Of a stretch of 64,000 nt of DNA, positions 41,619 through 54,217 are shown piece after piece. The position numbers and the translations under genes are program-made. The notes beneath the pieces are model-generated. The model saw only the letters and a list, made by a program, of their open reading frames with translations. It searched no databases and was not told the origin of the DNA. The stretch is from JAGWRA01 sp035534615. GTDB lineage: Bacteria; Acidobacteriota; Vicinamibacteria; Vicinamibacterales; CAVVIG01. The stretch covers positions 1 through 64,000 of the forward strand of contig DATLRO010000092.1 in assembly GCA_035534615.1 (NCBI GenBank), written 5' to 3'. Each line of letters opens with the position of its first letter. The first letter of the stretch is position 1.

Positions 41619-43382
41619 GTGGCTGAGCAACTGGGTGATCTGGCGCGCACGCACACATGCGGCGCGCTGCGTGTGGACGACGTCGGCGCCGACGTGGTGC
41701 TCCTCGGCTGGGTGCACCGCGTGCGGGACCTCGGGGCGCTGATCTTTCTGGACGTGCGCGACCGCGCCGGCCTCACGCAGGTGGTCGTGCGCGACCGCGA
41801 CGACCTGCTCGCGGCCGCCAAGCGGGTGCGCTCCGAGTTCGTCGTCGGCGTGAAGGGGCAGGTGCAGCGGCGCTCCGCCGACACGGTCAACCCGAAGCTC
41901 GAGACGGGGGACGTCGAGGTGGTCGCGCGCGAGATCATCGTCCTCAACGAGGCCAAGACGCCGCCGTTTTCGATCGCCGAAGAGACGCCGGTCTCCGAGG
42001 ACCTGCGCCTTCGCTATCGCTACCTGGATCTCCGGCGGCAGCGGGTGCAGGCGAACCTCGGCCTGCGGCACCGGACGGCGCTGGCGGTCCGGCGCTACCT
42101 CGACGCGCACGGCTTCTGGGAGATCGAAACGCCGGTCCTTGCCAAATCGACGCCGGAAGGGGCGCGCGACTACCTCGTGCCGAGCCGCGTGCACGCGGGG
42201 GAGTTCTACGCGCTCCCGCAGTCGCCGCAGATCTTCAAGCAGATCCTGATGATCGCCGGCACCGACCGCTATTTCCAGATCGTCAAGTGCTTCCGCGACG
42301 AGGACCTGCGGGCCGATCGGCAGCCGGAGTTCACGCAGATCGACATCGAGATCTCGTTCGCGACGATCCCGCTCGTCTTCGGCCTCATCGAGCCGATGAT
42401 GCAGGTGATATTCCGCGAAATCGGCCGCGAGATCGAGCTGCCGTTCCGGCGGATCCCCTACGACGAGGCGATTGCCCGCTACGGGAGCGATAAGCCGGAC
42501 CTGCGCTTCGGCCTGGAAATCGTCGACCTCTCGGAGGTCTTCCGCGAGGCCGAGTTCCGCGTGTTCAAGCAGGTCGTCGCCGACGGCGGCGTCGTCCGGG
42601 GCATCGTCGTGCCGGGCGGCAACAAGTACACGCGCAGCCAGCTGGACGTGCTCGTCGACCAGGCGAAGCAGGTGGGGTTCACCGGGCTGATCTGGGTGCG
42701 CCCGGGCGAGCCGCCGGTCAGCGCCGTCAAGGCGCTGGGAGAGGGGACGCTGCGGGCGGCGCTCGGACGGGCGGCGGCGGGCGCGGACGACCTGCTGCTG
42801 CTCGCGGCCGGGCCGGGGGAGGCCACGTCGCGGCTGCTCGGCCAGCTGCGGCTGATGCTGGCGAAGCGGGAAGGCTTGCTGGATCCGGACGCGTTCGCGT
42901 TCGCCTGGGTCACCGCGTTCCCGCTGCTCGAATGGAACCAGGAGGAAGGGCGGTGGTTCTCGATGCACCACCCGTTCACCGCCCCGGTGGACGAGGACGT
43001 GGCGCACCTGGATGCCGATCCGTCGCGGCTGCGCGCCAAGGCCTATGATCTCGTGCTCAACGGATCGGAAATCGGCGGCGGCAGCATCCGGATCCACGAT
43101 TCCGGGCTGCAGGGCCGGATTTTCTCGCTGCTCGGCATCAGCGACGAGGAGGCCCGGCTGCGGTTCGGTTTCTTCCTGGAAGCGCTGCAGTACGGCACGC
43201 CGCCGCACGGCGGGATTGCGCTCGGGCTGGACCGGATCGTGGCGATTCTGGCCGGCGAATCGTCGATCCGGGAGGTCATCGCCTTCCCGAAGACCGCGAC
43301 GGCCGTCGATCTGATGGCCGGAGCGCCATCGCCGGTCGATGAGCGGCAGCTGCGGGAGCTGCACGTCCGGCTCCGCGGTTGA
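41619..43382 (+). CDS. aspS: Aspartyl-tRNA synthetase (bacterial type)
   Basis: Class IIb synthetase, 587 residues, with an N-terminal OB-fold anticodon domain (about 15-105), the catalytic core (LRLRYRYLDLRRQRVQ, PSRVHAGEFYALPQSPQIFKQIL, FRDEDLRADRQPEFTQIDIE), the bacterial GAD insertion (about 290-410) and motif 3 GIALGLDRIVAI. Whether it also charges tRNA-Asn cannot be told here; no gatCAB genes lie in the window. GTG start at 41619. The phoH promoter overlaps its stop. Confidence 0.95.
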   Translation: MAEQLGDLARTHTCGALRVDDVGADVVLLGWVHRVRDLGALIFLDVRDRAGLTQVVVRDRDDLLAAAKRVRSEFVVGVKGQVQRRSADTVNPKLETGDVEVVAREIIVLNEAKTPPFSIAEETPVSEDLRLRYRYLDLRRQRVQANLGLRHRTALAVRRYLDAHGFWEIETPVLAKSTPEGARDYLVPSRVHAGEFYALPQSPQIFKQILMIAGTDRYFQIVKCFRDEDLRADRQPEFTQIDIEISFATIPLVFGLIEPMMQVIFREIGREIELPFRRIPYDEAIARYGSDKPDLRFGLEIVDLSEVFREAEFRVFKQVVADGGVVRGIVVPGGNKYTRSQLDVLVDQAKQVGFTGLIWVRPGEPPVSAVKALGEGTLRAALGRAAAGADDLLLLAAGPGEATSRLLGQLRLMLAKREGLLDPDAFAFAWVTAFPLLEWNQEEGRWFSMHHPFTAPVDEDVAHLDADPSRLRAKAYDLVLNGSEIGGGSIRIHDSGLQGRIFSLLGISDEEARLRFGFFLEALQYGTPPHGGIALGLDRIVAILAGESSIREVIAFPKTATAVDLMAGAPSPVDERQLRELHVRLRG

Positions 43383-43407
43383 CCGGCGGGAATCGCTGTG
43401 CTAGAAT
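43379..43407 (+). promoter_or_regulatory. Sigma-70 promoter for phoH
   Basis: TTGACC (43379-43384), exactly 17 nt, TAGAAT (43402-43407). The -35 box includes the aspS stop codon. The predicted start is near 43414. Confidence 0.75.
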
Positions 43408-43456
43408 TCTGTGTTAAATTACTGTGACAGAAGGAGATACGAGCAGCGGCGACTCA

Positions 43457-44428
<972 letters not shown>

Positions 44429-44430
44429 TC

Positions 44431-44943
44431 ATGCCCTCCACGGACCGGTCGCGGCGGCGCGGGCTGCGGGTCGTGGTGGACGACCGCAGCGGCAGGCGCG
44501 CGGTCGGCCGGGCGCTCGGCGGCTGGCTCGAGCGGCTGGCGCCGGGGCGGCTGCGCGGCGCGGTGACGGTGGCGCTCGTCAGCGATGCGCGGGTGCGCGC
44601 GCTGAACCGCCGGTTCCGCGGCGTCGATCGCGCGACCGACGTGCTGTCGTTTCCGGGCGACGGTCAGGGCGCCCCGGGTCGCTCGGCGGCGGCCTGGCCG
44701 CATCCGCCGGCCGGCGAACCGCCGCACCTCGGCGACGTCGTCATTGCCGCCGGGGTGGCGGCGCGACAGGCGCGCCGGGCCGGACACTCGCGGCTGACCG
44801 AGCTGCGGGTGCTCGCGCTGCACGGGCTCCTGCACCTGGCGGGCTACGATCATGAGCGCGACGATGGCCGGATGGCGCGGCTGGAGCGGCGGCTGCGCCG
44901 GAAGGGCGGGTTGCGCGAGGGCCTGATCGAGCGCACGCGATGA
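44431..44943 (+). CDS. ybeY: rRNA maturation endoribonuclease YbeY
   Basis: Zinc-dependent enzyme in 16S rRNA 3'-end maturation and ribosome quality control. 170 residues with the defining HGLLHLAGYDHERDD (HxxxHxxGxxH zinc site) and FRGVDRATDVLSFP. A Pro/Ala-rich insertion near residues 76-95 replaces the usual short loop. It begins 3 bp after phoH and overlaps the next gene by 4 bp. Confidence 0.93.
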   Translation: MPSTDRSRRRGLRVVVDDRSGRRAVGRALGGWLERLAPGRLRGAVTVALVSDARVRALNRRFRGVDRATDVLSFPGDGQGAPGRSAAAWPHPPAGEPPHLGDVVIAAGVAARQARRAGHSRLTELRVLALHGLLHLAGYDHERDDGRMARLERRLRRKGGLREGLIERTR

Positions 44944-46199
44944 CTCCTCTGGCAGTGTTCCTGCTCGGCTGCGTCGCCGTGTATCTCGGCACGATCGAAA
45001 CGGCGTTCACCGCCGTCCTGCGGCTGTGGCTGCGCGTCCTGGCGGACCGCAACGGCCGGACGCACGGGCTGGGCGCGTACCTGGACGAGCCGATCCGCCT
45101 GTTCGTGCCGCTGCGCCTGCTGATCGGCCTCGTGATCGTGCTCGCGGCGGCGCTGCTCGCGCATCACATCGGCCTGGGCGGGCTGCGGGCGTTCGGCCTG
45201 CTGACGATCGCGATGGTCACCTTCGTGTTCGTCTGCGAGCACCTCGTGCCGGCGCTGATCGTGCGGCGGAATCCCGATCGCGTGCTCGACGTGCTCCTGC
45301 CGTCCTTCAACGCGATCGCGCGGCCCCTCGCGCCGGTGACGGCGGCGCTGATCGGGCTGGCGGGCGAGGCGGGGGCGGAGCGCCCGCCGGCCGGCGGGGC
45401 CGCGGAACCTGCGGAGACCGAGGGCGCGGCCGGCGGCGCCGCCGCGGAGATCCCGGAGGACCGGCGGCAGGCCGGCGAAGAGCGGCGGCTGCTGCAGTCG
45501 ATCGTCGAATTCGGCGGCGCGCTGGTGCGCGAGGTGATGACGCCGCGCCCCGACATCGTCGCCATCCGGGCCGGCGCGACCCTGGACGACCTCCGCGCCC
45601 TGTTCCGCGAGCAGGAGTACTCGCGGTTCCCGGTCTTCCGGGACAATCTGGACAACATCGCCGGCATCGTGTTCGTGAAGGATCTGATCCAGCTCGTGCC
45701 CGGGCACGAGCCGAAGACCGTGGGCGAGCTGATGCGCCCGGCGTATTTCGTCCCCGAGTCCAAGCGCGTGCCGGAGCTGCTGAGGGAGTTCCAGCGCAAG
45801 CAGGTGCAGTGCGCGATCGTCGTGGACGAGTACGGGGGCACGGCCGGTCTGGTGTCGCTGGAGGACCTCCTCGAGGAGATTGTCGGGGAGATCCGGGACG
45901 AGTACGACGAGGAGAGCGAGCCGGTCGTGGACGAGGGCAACGGCGTCTACCTGTTCTCCGGCAAGGTGAACATCGGCGAGGTGAGCGAGCGGCTCCACGT
46001 GCCGATCGAGCCCGAGGGGTTCGAGACCGTCGGCGGCTACGTGATGTCGCACCTGGGCCGGGTGCCGGCGGTCGGCGAGGTGATTGAAATCGACGGGCTC
46101 GTGATCGAGGTCCTCGAGGCCGAGCGGCGGCGCGTCCACAAGCTGCGCGTCCGCCGGCAGCCGGAGACGCAGGTGGCGGAGAGCGGGGGCGGCGAATGA
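44940..46199 (+). CDS. CNNM/CorC-type membrane protein (DUF21, CBS pair, CorC/HlyC)
   Basis: 419 residues. N-terminal DUF21 (CNNM) membrane domain with about three hydrophobic helices (1-20, 58-80, 83-105), an Ala/Gly/Glu-rich linker (140-175), paired CBS domains (about 195-325, VREVMTPRPDIVAIRAG and CAIVVDEYGGTAGLVSLEDLLEEIVGEI) and a CorC_HlyC domain at the C-terminus. Family members are linked to Mg2+/Co2+ efflux or, older, to haemolysin C. The ybeY-corC-era neighbourhood is conserved. ATGA overlaps on both sides. Confidence 0.9.
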   Translation: MTPLAVFLLGCVAVYLGTIETAFTAVLRLWLRVLADRNGRTHGLGAYLDEPIRLFVPLRLLIGLVIVLAAALLAHHIGLGGLRAFGLLTIAMVTFVFVCEHLVPALIVRRNPDRVLDVLLPSFNAIARPLAPVTAALIGLAGEAGAERPPAGGAAEPAETEGAAGGAAAEIPEDRRQAGEERRLLQSIVEFGGALVREVMTPRPDIVAIRAGATLDDLRALFREQEYSRFPVFRDNLDNIAGIVFVKDLIQLVPGHEPKTVGELMRPAYFVPESKRVPELLREFQRKQVQCAIVVDEYGGTAGLVSLEDLLEEIVGEIRDEYDEESEPVVDEGNGVYLFSGKVNIGEVSERLHVPIEPEGFETVGGYVMSHLGRVPAVGEVIEIDGLVIEVLEAERRRVHKLRVRRQPETQVAESGGGE

Positions 46200-47092
46200 A
46201 GGTCGGCTACGTCGCGCTCATCGGCCGGCCGAACGCCGGCAAGTCCACCCTGCTGAACCGGCTGGCCGGGACGAAGGTCGCGATCGTCTCCGACAAGCCG
46301 CAGACCACGCGGACGCGGATCCTGGCCGTCCGGAACTATCCCGAGGCCCAGGTGCTCTTCATCGACACGCCCGGCATTCACCGCCCGCTCCACCGGATGA
46401 ACGTCCGGATGCTCGGGACGGCGGTCGACAGCATCCGGGACGTCGACGTCCTCGGCGTCGTCGTCGACGCGGCCGAGGCGCCAGGCGGCGGCGACCGGTT
46501 CCTGATGCAGCTGCTGGACGGGGTCCGGATCCCGGTGGTCCTGATCCTCAACAAGATCGACCGGCTGGCGAAGGCCCGGGTGCTGCCGATCATCGACCGG
46601 TACCGGACGATCCGCCCGTTTGCCGACATCGTGCCGGTGTCGGCCCTGACCGGTGACAACGTCGACCGGCTGGAAGCGGTGTTCCAGTCGCACCTCCCGG
46701 AGGGAGAGCCGCTGTATCCGGCCGACTACCTGACCGATCAGCCCGAGCGCTTCTTCGTGGCCGAAATCATCCGCGAGAAGGTGCTGCAACTGACGCACGC
46801 GGAGCTCCCGTTTTCCAGTGCCGTCGTGGTGGACCGCTTCGAGGAGCCGGACGACAGGGGGCTCATGCGGCTCTACTGCACGATCCTCGTCGAGCGGGAC
46901 TCCCAGAAGCCGATCATCATCGGCCGCAACGGCGCGATGATCAAGACCATCGGCACCAGCGCCCGGGAGGACCTCGAGCGGTTCTTCCAGGCGCGGGTGT
47001 ATCTCGACCTGCGCGTGAAGGTCCGTTCCGGCTGGCGGGACGACGAGCGGGCGCTCGACGAGATCGGCCTCGAGTCGCGTCGCGACCGCTGA
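46196..47092 (+). CDS. era: GTPase Era
   Basis: Binds the 3' end of 16S rRNA during 30S assembly. 298 residues: G1 GRPNAGKSTLLN, G2 QTTRTR, G3 DTPGIH, G4 NKID, G5 SAL, and a C-terminal KH domain with IIIGRNGAMIKTIGTSAREDLERFF. Start overlaps the corC-like gene stop. It fits functionally with ybeY three genes upstream. Confidence 0.97.
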   Translation: MKVGYVALIGRPNAGKSTLLNRLAGTKVAIVSDKPQTTRTRILAVRNYPEAQVLFIDTPGIHRPLHRMNVRMLGTAVDSIRDVDVLGVVVDAAEAPGGGDRFLMQLLDGVRIPVVLILNKIDRLAKARVLPIIDRYRTIRPFADIVPVSALTGDNVDRLEAVFQSHLPEGEPLYPADYLTDQPERFFVAEIIREKVLQLTHAELPFSSAVVVDRFEEPDDRGLMRLYCTILVERDSQKPIIIGRNGAMIKTIGTSAREDLERFFQARVYLDLRVKVRSGWRDDERALDEIGLESRRDR

Positions 47093-47200
47093 CCGCCGGG
47101 CGGGCAGCCGGCGGGCGGACGCACACGAGAGCCCTCGAGCCCCTGCCCGGCCGGGCGCGGGATCCCGGGTCGGGCTCAGCGGGGCGCGCGCAAAGCGGGA

Positions 47201-47206
47201 TAGAAT
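47201..47206 (+). promoter_or_regulatory. TAGAAT box 8 nt before the recO GTG
   Basis: TAGAAT-N8-GTG; no Shine-Dalgarno precedes the GTG and no clear -35 is seen. Consistent with a leaderless or near-leaderless recO mRNA. Confidence 0.4.
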
Positions 47207-47214
47207 AGGGACCA

Positions 47215-47973
47215 GTGCCGCTCTATACCGCCGACGCCCTGATTCTGCGGACCTACAGGCTCGGCGAGGCTGATCGCATCGTGGTGTTCCTGACGAGCGA
47301 CCGCGGCAAGCGGCGCGGCGTGGCGAAGAACGCCGGACGCAGCCGCCGGCGGTTCGGCGGGGCGCTGGAGCCGCTCACCCACGGGCAGGTGTCGTATTTC
47401 GAGCGGGAACGGCGCGACCTGGTCACCCTGCACTACGTCGAGCCGCGGCGATCGCCGCTGGCGAGCCGGCAGCCGGATGCCCCCGGGTACGCCAGCTATT
47501 TCGCGGAGCTGATCGACGCGTGGGCGGCCGAGGCCGACCCGGACGAGCGGTTGTTCCGCCTGGGCGCGTCGGCCGTGGACGCGATGGTCGCCGGGGTGCC
47601 GATCGAGCCGCTGGCACGGTATTTCGAGCACTGGCTGCTGCGCCTCCAGGGCGTGTATCCGGCGCACGGCCTGTGCCGCGCGTGCGGCCGGTCGCTGGAG
47701 GAAGGCGGCCTCGCCGCGCGGCTGGTCGAGCACGCGTTCGTCTGCGAGCGCTGTCTGCCGGCCTCCGGGCCGCGGGCCGGTCCGATGCTGTCGAGCGGCG
47801 CGCTCGCGTTTCTGCGGCTCGCCCGGACGGCGCCGCCCGCGGCGGTGGGCGGGCTGGACTGGCCGGCGGCGGTGCTCCGGGAGCTCGAGGACGTCCACCG
47901 GACCCTGATCGTGACGCACCTCGATCGGGAGCCGCGATCCATCCGCGTCCTGAAAGAGCTGCGCCGGGCGTAG
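47215..47973 (+). CDS. recO: DNA repair protein RecO
   Basis: Loads RecA with RecF/RecR during recombinational repair. 252 residues: N-terminal OB fold (LYTADALILRTYRLGEADRIVVFLT), helical middle, and a zinc site with Cys154, Cys157, Cys177 and Cys180 (CRAC...CERC). GTG start at 47215 lies 8 nt after a TAGAAT. era-recO-glyQ-glyS is a common order. Confidence 0.93.
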   Translation: MPLYTADALILRTYRLGEADRIVVFLTSDRGKRRGVAKNAGRSRRRFGGALEPLTHGQVSYFERERRDLVTLHYVEPRRSPLASRQPDAPGYASYFAELIDAWAAEADPDERLFRLGASAVDAMVAGVPIEPLARYFEHWLLRLQGVYPAHGLCRACGRSLEEGGLAARLVEHAFVCERCLPASGPRAGPMLSSGALAFLRLARTAPPAAVGGLDWPAAVLRELEDVHRTLIVTHLDREPRSIRVLKELRRA

Positions 47974-48039
47974 CCGGCGCGGCCCGTGACGCACGGGTTC
48001 CGCGTGAACCCGCTTTCGGGTGAACGACATCATCACACC

Positions 48040-48939
48040 GTGACCTTCCAGGACCTGATTCTCAAGCTCTCTACCTTCTGGGCGGCGCGCGGCTGCGTGC
48101 TCCAGCAGCCGCTCGATCTCGAGGTCGGCGCCGGCACGATGCACCCGGAAACCTTTCTGCGCGTGCTCGGCCCGCGGCACTGGAACGTCGCCTACGTCCA
48201 GCCGTCGCGGCGGCCGGCCGACGGCCGCTTCGGCGAGAACCCGAACCGGCTGTTCAAGCATCACCAGTTCCAGGTGATCCTCAAGCCGGCGCCCGACGAC
48301 GTCCAGCACGCGTACCTGCAGAGCCTGGAGGCGTGCGGCATCGCACCGCGCCAGCACGACATCCGCTTCGAAGAGGACAACTGGGAGTCGCCGACGCTCG
48401 GCGCGTGGGGCATCGGCTGGCAGGTGCTGTTGGACGGCCTGGAGATCACCCAGTTCACCTACTTTCAGCAGGCGGGCGGCATCGAGCTCTCGCCGATCGC
48501 GGTCGAGCTGACCTACGGCCTCGAACGGATCGCCATGGTGCTGCAGCGGGTCGACGACGTCTACGACCTCCAGTGGGCGCCCGGCGTGTCGTACCGGGAC
48601 GTCCGCCTGCGCGAGGAAGTGGAGCAGTCGCGGTACGTCTTCGGCCAGGTCGAAGGGCTGGCGCCCGCCGACTTCGCCGCGCGGCACCGCGACCTGTTCG
48701 ACCGCGATTACGATCTGGCGGGCCGTCTGCTCGCGTCGGGGCTGATCTGGCCCGCGCTGGAGCACTGCCTCAAGTGTTCGCACCTGTTCAACATCCTCGA
48801 CGCCAGCGGCAGCATCGGCGTGACCGAGCGCACCGCCTACATCCTGAAGGTGCGGCAGCTGGCGGTCAGCATTGCCCGGGCGTACGTCGAGGACGGCCGG
48901 CCGGCGGCGACGGAAGCGGCCGCCGGGGCGGCGGACTGA
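48040..48939 (+). CDS. glyQ: Glycyl-tRNA synthetase alpha subunit
   Basis: Catalytic subunit of the bacterial alpha2beta2 GlyRS. From GTG 48040 (TFQDLILKLSTFWAARGC) it has 299 residues, normal for GlyQ. QPLDLEVGAGTMHPETFLRVLG, YVQPSRRPADGRFGENPNR, QVILKPAPDDVQ and the FTYFQQAGG/ YGLERIAMVLQ motifs are nearly invariant. Upstream in-frame GTGs (from 47986) would add a non-conserved leader. glyS follows across a 72-bp gap with a strong hairpin. Confidence 0.95.
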   Translation: MTFQDLILKLSTFWAARGCVLQQPLDLEVGAGTMHPETFLRVLGPRHWNVAYVQPSRRPADGRFGENPNRLFKHHQFQVILKPAPDDVQHAYLQSLEACGIAPRQHDIRFEEDNWESPTLGAWGIGWQVLLDGLEITQFTYFQQAGGIELSPIAVELTYGLERIAMVLQRVDDVYDLQWAPGVSYRDVRLREEVEQSRYVFGQVEGLAPADFAARHRDLFDRDYDLAGRLLASGLIWPALEHCLKCSHLFNILDASGSIGVTERTAYILKVRQLAVSIARAYVEDGRPAATEAAAGAAD

Positions 48940-48951
48940 ACCGGGCGGCGC

Positions 48952-48977
48952 GGCCGGACCGCCTCCGCGGTCCGGCC
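48952..48977. terminator. Perfect 11-bp hairpin between glyQ and glyS
   Basis: GGCCGGACCGC (48952-48962), loop CTCC, GCGGTCCGGCC (48967-48977). Same CCGGACCGC stem core as the palindrome at 4654-4685. No T-tract. Inside an operon, so more likely a processing or stabilising element, or partial attenuation. Confidence 0.5.
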
Positions 48978-49011
48978 GGACGCCGGCCCTTCGGGAAGAG
49001 AGAGCGCGCGC

Positions 49012-51255
49012 GTGGATCGAGAACTGCTGCTGGAGCTGGGATGCGAGGAACTGCCCGCAGGCTGGCTCCCGGGCCTGACCCGTCGCATCGGCGAGGTGAT
49101 GGAGACGCGTCTCGGCGAGTTCCGGCTCGCCCCCGGGGCGCCGGTGGAGACGTTCAGCACGCCGCGGCGCCTGACCGTGCGGATCGCCCGGCTCGCTGAG
49201 CGTCAATCGGATCTGGAGGATCTCGTCACCGGGCCGCCGGTGTCGGCGGCGTTCCAGCCGGACGGCCGGCCGGCGCCGGCGGCGCTCGGCTTTGCCGCGA
49301 AGCAGGGGGTGGACGTGGCGGCGCTCGAGCAGGTCGACACGCCGAAGGGGCGGTATCTGGCCTTCCGGCGGCACCTGCGCGGCCGTGCGGCCGTGGACGT
49401 CCTGCCGGACGTGCTGCGGGGCGCGCTCCGCGACCTGACCTTCCCCAAACAGATGCGCTGGGATGCCGTGCTGGACGACGGGCGCGGCGAGCTGCTGTTC
49501 GGCCGGCCGATCCGCTGGATCCTGTTCCTGTACGGCGGGCGCGTCGTGCCGTTCCGGATCGGGCGGGCGGCGGCGGCCGAGTCACCGAAGGTGCAGGAGG
49601 TCCGGTCGGGGGCGGCGACCTACGGCCACCGCTTTCTGACGACCAGCGGCCGGGCCGGCCGCGCCCTCAAGGTCCGGACGTTCGACGACTACCGCACGAA
49701 GCTGCTGGAGAACTTCGTCGTGCTGGACCGCGCCGAGCGTCACGACAAGATCGCGCGGGAACTCGACGCGAAGGCGCTGCGCCTGAAGGGGCGCGTCAGC
49801 AGTGCCGCCGCAGCCGATTCCTCGCTCCTGCAGGAGGTGCCGGATCTCGTCGAGTATCCGGCGGTGGTCGCCGGGATCTTCAATCCGGTGTTCCTCGACC
49901 TCCCGGAGGAGGTGCTGACGACGACGATGGTGCACCACCAGCACTTCTTCCCGGTGGTGAACGAGGAAGGGCGGCTGATGCCGGCCTTCCTGGCGGTCGT
50001 CAACACGGAGCCGTCGGACGAGCACACGATCGCGCGCAACGCCGAGCGGGTCCTGACCGCACGGCTGCGCGACGCGCGGTTCTTCTGGGAAAGCGACCGC
50101 AAGACGCCGCTCGCCTACCGGATCGATCGGCTCGCGACGGTGCAGTTCCACAAGCGGCTGGGCAGCTATCGGGACAAGGCGGAGCGGGTCGGCACGCTGG
50201 CGGCGGCGATTGCGCGCGATGCGCTCGGCGCGGACCAGCGGACGGCCGGCCTCGCGGCGCAGGCGGGGCAGCTGGCCAAGACCGACCTCACCACCGACAT
50301 GGTCCGGGAGCTGACCGAACTGCAGGGCATCATCGGCGGCGTGTACGGCCGCGAGGAAGGGCTGCCGGAAGAGGTCTGGAAGGCGATCTACTACCAGTAC
50401 CTGCCGGTGGGCGTGGAGGCGGACGCGCCGCCGTCGCGCGAGCAGCTCGGGGCGGGGGCGGTCACCTGGGCCGCGCTGGCGCTGGCCGACAAACTGGATA
50501 CGATTGTCGGGCTGCTCGCGGCGGGTGAGCGGGTCACCGGGACGCGCGATCCGTTCGGCCTGCGGCGGCAGGCGCAGGGGATCGTCCGGATCCTCGTCGA
50601 CCTGCCGGCGCTGACCGGCCTGGATGTGTCGCCGGATCTGTCGACCCTGCTCGAGCAGGCCTGGGCGCCGCTGGCGGCGATCCCGGGGCTGGAGCGGGAC
50701 GCCTGGCACGGTCAGGCGCTGACCTTCTTCACCGAGCGGCTCCAGCACCTGCTCGAGCGGCGGGGCTACGCCTACGACGAGTGCCGCGCGGTGCTGGCCG
50801 GGCTGGCGGCGGCCGGAACGGTGAAGCCGCTGGAGGTCCGGCGGAAGGTGGAGGCGCTGGCCCAGGCGCGGCGGTCGCCCGAGTTCGAGGCGCTGGCGGA
50901 GCTGTTCAAGCGCGTGAAGAACATCGCCAGGGGCGTGCCGTTCGACGGGGACTGGGGCCGTCTGATCGCCTACGCGACCCAGACGTCGAAGGAAGCGGCG
51001 GAGCAGGCCCTGATTCACGAGGTGGCGACCCACGCGGGGGCGATTGAACACGCCAAGGCGGAGAGGCACTACCTGCAGGCCCTGCAGCTCATTGCGGGGT
51101 TCCGGCCTCATGTGGCGCGGTACTTCGATGAAGTCCTGGTCATGGCGGGCGAGGAGCAGGTGCGGGCCGTTCGACTGGGCCTGATGGCCGGCCTGCGCGA
51201 GCTCGTCGCGGATATCGCGGATATTTCCGAAATCGTTCCTCACACGGAGTCATAG
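49012..51255 (+). CDS. glyS: Glycyl-tRNA synthetase beta subunit
   Basis: tRNA-binding subunit of tetrameric GlyRS. 747 residues, near the E. coli size (689) with a little extra. Start RELLLELGCEELPAGWL, central FPKQMRW, FGRPIRWIL, VYGREEGLPEEVWKAIYYQYLP and DKLDTIVGLLAAGERVTGTRDPFGLRR are diagnostic, plus a DALR-like anticodon domain at the end. GTG start at 49012 after GGAAGAGAGAG. ppdK begins 4 bp after its stop. Confidence 0.95.
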   Translation: MDRELLLELGCEELPAGWLPGLTRRIGEVMETRLGEFRLAPGAPVETFSTPRRLTVRIARLAERQSDLEDLVTGPPVSAAFQPDGRPAPAALGFAAKQGVDVAALEQVDTPKGRYLAFRRHLRGRAAVDVLPDVLRGALRDLTFPKQMRWDAVLDDGRGELLFGRPIRWILFLYGGRVVPFRIGRAAAAESPKVQEVRSGAATYGHRFLTTSGRAGRALKVRTFDDYRTKLLENFVVLDRAERHDKIARELDAKALRLKGRVSSAAAADSSLLQEVPDLVEYPAVVAGIFNPVFLDLPEEVLTTTMVHHQHFFPVVNEEGRLMPAFLAVVNTEPSDEHTIARNAERVLTARLRDARFFWESDRKTPLAYRIDRLATVQFHKRLGSYRDKAERVGTLAAAIARDALGADQRTAGLAAQAGQLAKTDLTTDMVRELTELQGIIGGVYGREEGLPEEVWKAIYYQYLPVGVEADAPPSREQLGAGAVTWAALALADKLDTIVGLLAAGERVTGTRDPFGLRRQAQGIVRILVDLPALTGLDVSPDLSTLLEQAWAPLAAIPGLERDAWHGQALTFFTERLQHLLERRGYAYDECRAVLAGLAAAGTVKPLEVRRKVEALAQARRSPEFEALAELFKRVKNIARGVPFDGDWGRLIAYATQTSKEAAEQALIHEVATHAGAIEHAKAERHYLQALQLIAGFRPHVARYFDEVLVMAGEEQVRAVRLGLMAGLRELVADIADISEIVPHTES

Positions 51256-51259
51256 CGCG

Positions 51260-54109
<2,850 letters not shown>

Positions 54110-54116
54110 CCGGCTG

Positions 54117-54163
54117 CGGGAGGGACGGAAGGCGTCGGGCGGGCCCGCCGCGCCTCCCTCCCG
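54117..54163. terminator. Hairpin after ppdK
   Basis: Arms CGGGAGGG (54117-54124) and CCCTCCCG (54156-54163) bracket an inner GC palindrome (GCGGGCCCGC region, about 54139-54150), starting 8 bp past the ppdK stop and ending before mutL. No T-tract. Confidence 0.4.
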
Positions 54164-54217
54164 TCCGCCGGATCCGCTCCGGCCCGGTCACCCGACTGTC
54201 TGGACTGCCAAATACCC

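Noticed and set aside
40224..43364. 1046-codon open frame on the minus strand opposite hisS and aspS
   Set aside because: Antisense frame opened by high GC at third positions; its translation is Arg/Asp/His-rich with no domain, while the plus strand encodes two complete synthetases.
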